DNA from: Trichoplax sp. H2 | Lineage: Eukaryota; Placozoa; Uniplacotomia; Trichoplacea | DNA length: 46,670 nucleotides | Direction of reading: 5' to 3' | NCBI GenBank assembly: GCA_003344405.1 | Contig: NOWV01000330.1 | Span: 1-46,670 of the forward strand | In this document: piece after piece, positions 38,475 through 46,670 of the stretch | How the letters are laid out: every line of letters begins with the position of its first letter | How positions within the stretch are numbered: the first letter of the stretch is position 1 | Notes under the pieces: model-generated | Database searches by the model: none | Told to the model about the DNA's origin: nothing | The model's input: only the letters and a program-made list of their open reading frames with translations | Program-made: the position numbers and the translations under genes

Positions 38475-40273
38475 ATGGATCCTCCTTGTAATTGTGCTGA
38501 AAGTAAGTACAGTAGCATGTATCTCATTCTAGCGATAATGTATAAAATATTATATAGTATAGAGTATATCCAACTTTTTCAAGCGTTAAAAAAAATAAAA
38601 ATGGTAGTATATTATCTCAAGAAGGAAATGTGTTTATCCATTTTTTTCTCTCGTCTTTATCATAAATCACTGTTAATATGAAAAAAGGGAAATACAACTT
38701 GGGCCAATTTTGAAAATGTCTAGTTTGAATATTTCGGCGTAAATTCTTTCCATTTTAACGCCATATCCTCTAGTACATTTTGAAGTTGGTTTACTTGACT
38801 ATTTTTTTGTGCGCCGTAATACAGTTCAATACTGTACGTTATAACGACTATAACCATGGTATAACTATAACCGTAACCAGGGACTTCTACAGTACAGTAC
38901 AGTAGACAAGTCCCCCATACAGTACAGTACACTACGCACTACAGTGTTTACTCACTGTACACTGTACCTGTATAGCGCGGTATCAAACGTTACGCGAGTC
39001 GTTAGGTTTAATAAATAAATAAAAAAATTAACTATAAATAATAAAATTTCATTTAATTGAATTTAAAATATTTATTTAAAACAAGGCTAGTTGAAGGATG
39101 GAAAAAAATATTCCAGTCAGTCCACAATTACTGTACTGTATAAATAAAAAAAATGAACTAGAAATAATAATTAATTGAATTGAAAAAATTTAAAATTTAA
39201 AAACAACGCTAGTTGACGGATGGACAGAAAATAGTCCAGTCTGTCCCAAAACACTGCTACTACTATACTGTACTGTATATGTAAAAAAAAATGAACTATA
39301 TAAATAATAATTTAATGGGCTTTAATTTAATTAAAAAAATTTAAAAACAAAGCTAATTGACGGATGGACAGAAAATATTCCAGTCTGTTCAAAAACACTC
39401 CTACTATATCGTATAAATAGAAAAAAATGAACTTTAAATAATAAAATTGAATTGAATTGAAAAAATTAAAAAAACAAGGCTAGTTGATGGATGGACAGAA
39501 AATATTCCAGTCTGTCTAAAAAGCACTCCTACTATATCGTATAAGTAAAAGAAAAAATGAACTATAAATAATAAAATTGAATTGAATTGAAAAATTTAAA
39601 ACAAGGCTAGTTGATGGATGGACAGAAAATATTCCAGTCAGTCCAAAAATACCGCTACTATACTGTACTGTACTCGTAATACACTAGTTTTGAATCAACG
39701 TTTTACTTAAAATACTTTCTTTCTTCATTCCTCAGCTGGTGACTGCCAATGTCCTTCTAACTGTGCCTGCACCAATTGTAAATGCGCACCTAACTGCAGA
39801 CTCTGTGGTGGGAAAACATGCAAATGCGCTGGTTAGTATTACATAATAGATGGCGCACGTACGCGTATATTTAAAAATTTGTTGTTATACTACTTTAATT
39901 CAAATGCTGTCTTATTCAATTAAAATAATAAACAAATTATAAGATTTATTGAATGACGTTTAATGTACAGTACTGTAGTTGTACTGATAATAGGTTATAC
40001 TTTATGCTTATGATGCAGTAAAGTTATTCCCATATTGCACTGTGAGTACTGTACGGTAGGTATATTATTAATCGTAGTATTTATAGCAAACTGACAGTGA
40101 TAACTCTACCTATGAATGATTCATAACTTCGACGTTTAACTGCAATCGAAGTTGCAGGATAAAGAATTAACTGTAAGCAACTTTACTTCATCTTTCTAGA
40201 AAATATCAATAGCTGCGTCTGCACAACTTGCATATGTACTGATTGCAAGTGTCCTAAAGGATGCAAGAACTAA
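38475..40273 (+). CDS. Metallothionein, three exons
   Basis: Exons 38475-38502 (28 bp), 39736-39831 (96 bp) and 40200-40273 (74 bp) join through consensus introns (GTAAGT…CTCAG, GTTAGT…TTCTAG), both in phase 1, to a 65-aa protein. It has 19 cysteines (5, 7, 13, 15, 19, 21, 24, 26, 30, 33, 38, 40, 47, 49, 52, 54, 57, 59, 63), eight CxC motifs, several Lys next to Cys, and no aromatic residue or His. This is the signature of a metallothionein: a cytosolic thiolate-cluster protein binding Zn, Cd and Cu. It begins MDPPCNCAE, very like vertebrate metallothioneins. A short linker (A41-S46) may separate two metal clusters. All exons are too short for ordinary ORF calling. Confidence 0.92.
39000..39680. 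repeat. Minisatellite in metallothionein intron 1, about five copies
   Basis: A unit of about 122-144 bp containing GCTAGTTGATGGATGGACAG, then AAAATATTCCAGTCTGTCC, and an A/T-rich half with AATGAACTATAAATAATAAA. GGATGG anchors are at 39096, 39218, 39362, 39489 and 39616. Several copies carry TACTGTACTGTA at the end. It lies wholly inside the 1.2-kb first intron. Confidence 0.85.
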
Positions 40274-42599
40274 AATATTACACCTGAAGATGTAAATGTA
40301 CAACTTTTTCTGGATTTGATTAGTTATTCTCGATGTTGTTGATGTTTATCTGAAAATTTCTTTAACTTTGTTGTAGATGATAGTTCATGTTGTGAACCGT
40401 ATTAATTAATGGTCCGGTTAATTTCTAGTGGTAAAAATCAAAACTTTCAATATACCTTTATTGATTAGCATGCACAATGCTGTTTGCTATCTGCTTGTAG
40501 TGATGTTTGTCTATCGGTCGATAGTGTTCATTACAATAATAACTTGAGTCAGTTCTCAATATATGCGCGTGTCGATCAATCACTTAAGTAACCAGTTAAG
40601 GATAGTAGAATGTAATAAAACCTAAAATCTACCCGTATTTTATGCCTTCGTGCCTATCAGCTAACTAGTATCGTACGTAGCAAAGTAACGTTATAAAGTG
40701 AATTAGAGTTATGGATTGTCCTTCAATCAAATGTAAATCTGATTTCTGGTTTTATTGTATGAGTTCAGAATAAATTCTTGCAATAAATTAATGATGATAA
40801 CCGTCTCGTTAAAATGAATTCTAATGGATCTAAATAAACTGAATCAATATGTAATATATATTTCATTAACGAATGGCTCAATAACATGTAGCTGTGGGCA
40901 TTTATCAGTCTGCCCTATAGCATTGTGCATAGCAGTTATATGCCTGTACAAGCGTACATTCAACATCAACTAGGATGGCTCTGCCGATGAAGCCATTTGA
41001 ACTTTGAGAAACACTCACATTCACCCTGACATACTAATGCGGTGAAAATATATAAAAATAAGGCTTCAATTAACGTATTGATATTCCAAATTGAAAGTGT
41101 ACTAATTCTAGAAAGGTACACCAGAACAATAATGCGAAGAATTTAGTCGAAATTGATTTAAGCATTGTCCATAATAAATATATATAATTATGGCAAGCAT
41201 ATCCATAAATTATAAAGAGCAAAGCAGAAGTAAAATTGTATGATATCTTGATATTAAAGTAAGATATTTAGGCCATGATAACTTTCAAAGACTGGCTTTA
41301 TTATCGCTACGGATATTAATTTCATCATTACCTTGATTATGTTGTGATTATGTCACGATCTAATTTTGATTACGATAGCAGTTATTGTTCATTATTGTTA
41401 CGTACATCGTTATTTGGTATCGCTCGGAACTTTTTTTATCGAATTTAGATTTGTAGCAATGATTACTTTTTCACAGTCTTGATTCCGTTGCTGAATATTG
41501 TCTACTATTTGTAGGCCTATTTGTATATTGACTTGTTTTGGGAAATGCAGAGAAGTATTAAATACATGAGTGATTGATACGTAGCGCATGCTGATAGTAT
41601 AGAAGATAATAATAATAATAAAATGCCCTTATTGCAAAACGAATATCTTGTATATGAAGTCAAGCACGAAGATGCAGTACTTTATATTAGCGGAGCATGA
41701 AAAAAACTATTATGAATGTACCTAAATTTCGATCTAGCATGTCTAAATTCTCGTACGTAATCGAAGTTAGAAACATTAAAGTTACTATGGTATAGACTAT
41801 ACACACTTGCCATAAAGTACTAAAAAGTAATATAGCAAGACTTCGGTTTCTTGCTAAACTTCACAACTATATAATCTAACTTATAACATGATCTATTTCT
41901 TTTTATGGGGGGGGGGNNNNNNNNNNNNNNNNNNNNGGGGGGGGGAGAGGATTATTGCAAAATTTCACACCAACAGTATATCAGCTACGGAAATTACACA
42001 TAAGCTTACATACTTTAGCTGTGTAACCAAGATTCAAACATAGTCATTTGTTGATAGTATTTAATTAGCAGTTTGGCTCCGAATGCAAATAAATCGAGCC
42101 CTGAAGTAAGAAAATACCCGTAAACTTAGTCTTGCCAATAATAGTTGCTGTGAATCTTTAATTCTATTTGAGTATATTCATATAATTTGCGTGCAATGTT
42201 AGGCTAGACTAATTTTAAACGGAAGGAGATGTATAGAAATTTACTGTTTCAAAAACAAATTTTAGCAACGGTATTATTTGTATAGACACGCTACAATCGA
42301 TACATACTACCCGTTGCTACTAGATATTACGAGTTCGAGGTAAACCGATTTAATTGCTTAGCCCTATAGTTATAGAATTTAATAGATATTCCAACAAATA
42401 TCTTGCAATTGATTTATGATTAAAAAAGTTATTCAGCTGAAATTACCAATATTAAATATAACCATAGAATTTACGACGTTAATTAATTTATATTTATGGC
42501 GAATGTATCATGAAGGAATCTTGCGATGCACGAACTTAAAATACATGCAAGTAGCCACAGATAGCTTTGGTATAACGCAATATCTATGAAGAAATGTAG
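40274..42599. other. Gene-free AT-rich stretch
   Basis: 3' flank of the metallothionein (AATAAA at about 40610 is a possible poly(A) signal, rather far away), an AATAAT microsatellite near 41608, and the poly-G gap at 41907. No gene recognised. Confidence 0.5.
41907..41945. other. Assembly gap (20 N) inside a poly-G tract
   Basis: Ten G, then N at 41917-41936, then nine G. The G-run on both sides indicates that sequencing stalled in a long homopolymer, so the true length is unknown. Confidence 0.95.
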
Positions 42600-42821
42600 T
42601 CAATACTAATGTATCATCCAAAGAACCTAATCTATCCAAGGTGACTATAATTCCGAAAGCAGTTGCTTTAATTTCAGTTGGAAAAAGTTCAAAACTCCAT
42701 AATGAAAGCATAATCCGACTTGGCTCGGTTAATGTCATAAAAAAGCATGAAATACAAGCAATCTTACTGATGTATCTGCAAACCAAATAAAGTAAAGTGC
42801 AGATAATCCTGTAACACTATA
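42600..42821 (-). pseudogene. Relic of an MFS transporter (late helices)
   Basis: On the minus strand two frames together show transporter sequence. From 42821 the frame gives YSVTGLSALYFIWFADTS and then a hydrophobic run that ends in TGA. The neighbouring frame continues with an RIMLSLWSFELFPTEIKATA block followed by FGI and RLGSL, which is the helix 10-11 region with the ElfPTeiRa motif of SLC22/SVOP-type carriers. One frameshift separates the two parts and no flanking exons of the same gene were found. The parent family is the same superfamily as the gene at 8591, but the motif spelling differs, so it need not be a direct copy. Confidence 0.75.
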
Positions 42822-43739
42822 AAAGACATGTAGTAGTTTCAGCTAATTACAGTGGTAATTGAAGTACGGTAGCATTAAGAAGTAGAATAGTCTACTATGC
42901 TTATAAGGCAATTTCATAATTGTCGACGATGAAACGATATACTTATAGTATTCATACTGCGTGCGTATAAGTTTGCAGTAGACAGCTATATAAGGTGATA
43001 TTTTTGTGTAATGTCTTAATATAGCTGTTAGATAATATGGAATTATTATCGTGGAAACGAAGTCGATTATCCGGTTTATCTTAGCTACTTTCGACTGTTA
43101 TGAGGGTAGAAAAGTGGATTCTTCTCTTGTTAAACGTTCTACAATATTAATAAACAGATACTTTTAAGGTTAAATGCAGTGTTTACCTGATCTTGTTCCA
43201 GGATTAGAGATTTGCTGAATTTTAATAACTCAGGTTTTGAGTTAGACGACCTAAGGGGTTGTAAAACCCACCACGTAATTTGGCGCTGCGAGTACTACAA
43301 GGCAGTTTTACTACTACCAGCGATACGTATAAGGAATAGTGTGATTATACCTACAATTAGGCCACAAGTGTATCAGTGTAGTGATAACAATTCTTGATGG
43401 AGATGAAGGCAAAATGGTTAAGAGTAGATAGCGTTTATTTAAAGCTAGAGTTATAGCAGGAGACGACAAGAAGATAGGTTAGCCTCATGGTAGAGAGATT
43501 ACGGATAAGAAGTGCTGTCCTATAAACAAATGTACAGTAATTTCTACTACTGCTATACAGTGTAAAGAATTGACTTTCAAGATTCTTTTCCGCTCTTAAT
43601 GAGAGGGTATATGCTCGGTATAGATTAATGTATGCAATACTACAGGTCATTGCCTAACAGTACAGTACAAGTACCTCTTTTCACTATGCCAGTCTAGACT
43701 CATAATCTATAGTTACTTTATCAAGCACCGCCAACTATT

Positions 43740-44041
43740 TTACATTACATAGCGCCTTAACTTCATATAGTTATCATACTTTTAAAATATATAACTATAA
43801 TTAGCTGAAATCACTACAAATTTATTGGCCATTATATATACAATAGCGCCCTAATCTCATTATTATCAAACTTTTAAAATATATAGCTACTGTAATTAGC
43901 TGAAATTACTACCAATCTATTAATTATAATTACTATTATATACAATAGTGCCTTAATTTCATATCACTATCATGCTTTTAAAATACATAACTACTATAAT
44001 TTGCTGAAATCGCTACAAATTTATTATTATATATGCAATAT
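43740..44041. repeat. Diverged tandem repeat, three copies of about 100 bp
   Basis: Units contain AGCGCCTTAACTTCAT (43751), AGCGCCCTAATCTCAT (43845) and AGTGCCTTAATTTCAT (43947). Each is followed by TATCATACTTTTAAAATATATAAC-like sequence and then TTAGCTGAAATCACTACAAATTTATT-like sequence. Non-coding and AT-rich. Confidence 0.8.
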
Positions 44042-45212
44042 TAGCATTCACTAGCTGGCTCTCCCAAGGTCAGACGGGAAATCCCACAAAAATAGACATG
44101 ACCGGTAGAAATAAGTTATCGTAATGATTTACTATATTTTATTAATGAGTACAATGTAAAATGGAGCATAAATTTTGGTTATGTCACAATTAGACTGAGA
44201 GATCCATTACTATTTATAGAGCCAATCACTGCAGTAATATTTCCTTGCCAAATAAAATATTAACAATATTAACAATATTCAAACAGTGTAGAGACTAATG
44301 CAGTCAATTGAAATAGCCGATGAATACGGTATACAATGAGTTATATCTATTTAATTAAAGCCTACAACGAGTCTAATAAGGAATAAAGAAAAGGTCTTCC
44401 GAAAGTTGGAAATAATTAATCTAAAGATAGCTTGGACAAATTATCTTCATAACTCTTTTGAAGACTTCAATACTAAAATTGTTAGAAATTGTACTTTGAT
44501 CCCACAAGATTGTTTTAAATTAAGAATCGGAAAGTTTAGAACTTTGAGTTATTGTATTTAGGGTTATCTAATGGATAACTTGATTGAATAATATCAGGTA
44601 ATACTAACTTGAAATATCTACCAACTTAATCATCCAACATCTGGAGTTATGAAGCCATATTACTTATGATATAATTTTTACAATATTTCCTAATAGTTTT
44701 TTCCAAGATTATCCACTTATGTATTTGAATGAAATGGAGATACGTGTACAAATAAGAATAAATTTAGAAGGAATATTTTTATTTCATGAAACATAAATTA
44801 CGGTTATACAGCTTCAAATTTATTGGGATTAGAGAATTCAGCAGTAAATAATATTTTGCAGCAGTTACGTGCAATTGAAATATCATTTCCATACGTTGCC
44901 GGTAAATGTCGTTAAGATAACTAAGTTCATAGAAAGATAGACTGTATGTCAACTGAATGCCTTGATCATGCTTTGGTATCTAACATGGGCCAAAGTAATG
45001 AATATTATATATATATATTAATTACGCATATCTTCAGGTTAAGAATCGTACATTTTGTGATGGGATCACCGGTTGAAATTAAACTTATTCTGACTCATGA
45101 AACTGTCGTAGTATCAATAAACATTACATGCAGTATTATTTATTTATGTTTAACTTACAATCTATAATTTAGGATTAAATCGATCCATTTAATTAAAACA
45201 AGATCGATAGTT
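44042..45212. other. Intergenic, 3' side of dcpS
   Basis: No gene supported; short frames only. A TA run lies near 45005. Confidence 0.5.
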
Positions 45213-46428
45213 CTAAGTAAGTCGCCCACACTTTCTATATTCTGCCAGTAAAGCATCACATTCTTGAATAACAAACGACAGCGTCTTTTGAGAATAGAAA
45301 TTTGGAAATAATTCCAAATTTTCAATTACATCTTCCAAGAGATGGGCTCTTCCAACGACCGATCCAGGGGCTTCGTACTTGACATGTGTAAAATGAACAT
45401 GGAAATGATAATATGATGGCTGATAGTGGATGTAAATTCGCAATTGTGATTGATTCACACCATACTTTTCTTTAATCGCGGCCTAAATGAAGTTTAACAA
45501 CATATTTGTTATCATTTAAACTTTAGCATTCTAAGGAATGCAACCGCTGGCTATGAAGTTACTAATTCAATATTAGTATCGTAATTGATACTGCACCATA
45601 CAATTTTTGTAAAGGTCTACTATAAGCAATGGAATTTAATAGTGATACATCCTCCATACTATGCAAACTTACAATTCCTTGGTTTCGAATATTACGTAAT
45701 AATGGCAGATCGGAGCTAGTTAGATCTCTTAATGAGCGTAAGCCGTGACGATGACAAATTGCAACCAAGTATAAATCGCTTAGTTGCTTTTTATCCCATT
45801 TAAGATCAGGCAATAAGATAAATCCTGTGTCACGATCTGGATCTTCAAATATTATGTTTTCGCTTTCACTCTCGTGTTTGAGTATTCTTTCCACCCACTG
45901 ATACGATCGATGAAATGTAAAATTGGAAGAAAACAAATTTATACACATGACATTCATCCGTTACTGCATGGAAATGAAGTACAGAAACTGCAACGTAATA
46001 CAAAAGTCAAAATTTAGACGAAAAGGTAAAATTACCTGAGCGCTAAACGCGTTCTTTTCGATAAACGGCAAAGTGATATTACGATAATCATTAGGTGTTT
46101 CTTGTAGGAGATAAAACTGATGATCACTGTACTTGTTGATGTGCTTTTCGGTAGCCGGGTAAATGACAGTCGATTTTAAAAGATTTAATTCAGCTTTAGG
46201 GGTCAAGCTATACTGACTATAAATATCGTTTTCAAGCTGGACTTGAGCCAAGGTATCTTCAGATATAATATTTTGCATGAGATCTTTTGTAAAGGGTGGT
46301 TTACTGATTAATAATATTACATCACCATCACGATCTTTGAATTTAGCAAGGATATTGATGGATTTGCTAGCAGGATTTTCAGCTAGGATTCTGCTGATTT
46401 GAATATCTTTCAAGTTGACTAAAGGCAT
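45213..46428 (-). CDS. DCPS: Scavenger mRNA-decapping enzyme DcpS, complete
   Basis: Three exons (46428-46036, 45897-45673, 45482-45213), all joined at phase 0, give 295 aa. The N-terminal dimerising domain runs to about residue 130. The C-terminal HIT domain has blocks nearly identical to animal DcpS ([39 protein letters not shown], then [17 protein letters not shown]). The HIT triad is H232-F-H234-V-H236; by alignment to the human protein the central His is the nucleophile. The enzyme hydrolyses m7GpppN cap remnants left after 3'-5' mRNA decay, releasing m7GMP, in cytoplasm and nucleus. It is shorter than human DcpS (337 aa) mainly at the N-terminus. The ATG used is the first of the frame, and an extra 5' exon is not excluded. 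Confidence 0.95.
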
Positions 46429-46670
46429 GATGTAGATATGGCTTTACTCTGGCAATGAGAAGACCTACCTTATATAAGAATCGTAGTCAAGCCTTTAGTA
46501 AGTAGAATCAAACTGATGCTGTTTCTCTTCAATTGCACTTGCATGCGATTGTACGTACTATAATAATAATTAGCTAGTGCAATACAGTATGATATGATTA
46601 TCACATTTTTTCTCGACTCTACGTATAATTAATTATAGCAAGGGAGTCTAGACTCATCAGTGATTCATTT
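46429..46670. other. 5' flank of dcpS
   Basis: Promoter region by position only. No TATA motif or other site can be defended. Confidence 0.4.

Larger units (their letters stand above)
36790..40040. repeat. Cluster of (CTGTA/TACAG)n pentamer runs
   Basis: Short runs of the pentamer CTGTA or its complement occur near 36800-36835, 37318, 38150-38163, 38889-38904, 38919-38933, 39133, 39270, 39655 and 39967. Similar single runs appear at about 2930 and 43662. Individual runs are only two to three units, but the clustering around the metallothionein gene is visible. Confidence 0.55.

Noticed and set aside
1-46670. tRNA, rRNA, CRISPR arrays, bacterial operons
   Set aside because: None was recognised; the split genes and animal domain architecture argue against prokaryotic origin.

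Overview
The window looks like nuclear DNA of an intron-bearing animal. It is AT-rich, most genes are split by short GT-AG introns, and two gene architectures are animal-type: a NIDO-AMOP-VWD-EGF-SEA-EGF-TM membrane mucin and a three-exon metallothionein. Compact introns, AT-richness and gene spacing would suit an early-branching animal such as a placozoan. That is an inference from style; no sequence marker here proves it. All exon models below were assembled by hand by joining GT-AG introns so that the reading phase closes at every junction.

Layout. (1) 1-4623, minus strand: a secreted or surface Ser/Thr/Tyr-rich repeat protein. A short signal-peptide exon (4548-4623) joins in phase to one huge exon that is open for 951 codons and runs off the left edge. 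The exon consists of 25 copies of a 111-bp (37-residue) repeat. (2) 8591-10264, plus: an intronless SVOP/SV2-like MFS transporter, followed at 12268-13581 by a broken paralogue whose identity to it is patchy. (3) 15487-32011, minus: a 23-exon transmembrane mucin (about 1500 aa) with signal peptide, S/T-rich segment, NIDO, AMOP, VWD, eleven EGF-like modules, a SEA domain and one TM helix. Its first intron is about 7.7 kb. (4) 34846-36675, minus: a complete four-exon microsomal-type epoxide hydrolase (455 aa). (5) 38475-40273, plus: a three-exon, 65-aa metallothionein with 19 cysteines. It has a vertebrate-like start and vertebrate-like intron phases, and a minisatellite in its first intron. (6) 42600-42821, minus: a relic of another MFS transporter. 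(7) 45213-46428, minus: a complete three-exon scavenger decapping enzyme DcpS.

The genes do not form an operon or an obvious pathway. Two are extracellular or mucus-type proteins, two concern detoxification and metal handling, two or three loci are MFS transporters (one alive, two dead), and one is RNA turnover. The most interesting items are the Ser/Thr/Tyr repeat gene, which is visible only when the minus strand is read without requiring a start or stop inside the repeat, and the metallothionein, whose exons are all too short for ordinary ORF calling. The long spaces (2.9-4.5, 4.6-8.6, 10.3-12.3, 13.6-15.5, 24.3-31.9, 32.0-34.8, 36.7-38.5 and 40.3-45.2 kb) hold introns, diverged repeats, a poly-G assembly gap and otherwise featureless AT-rich DNA.
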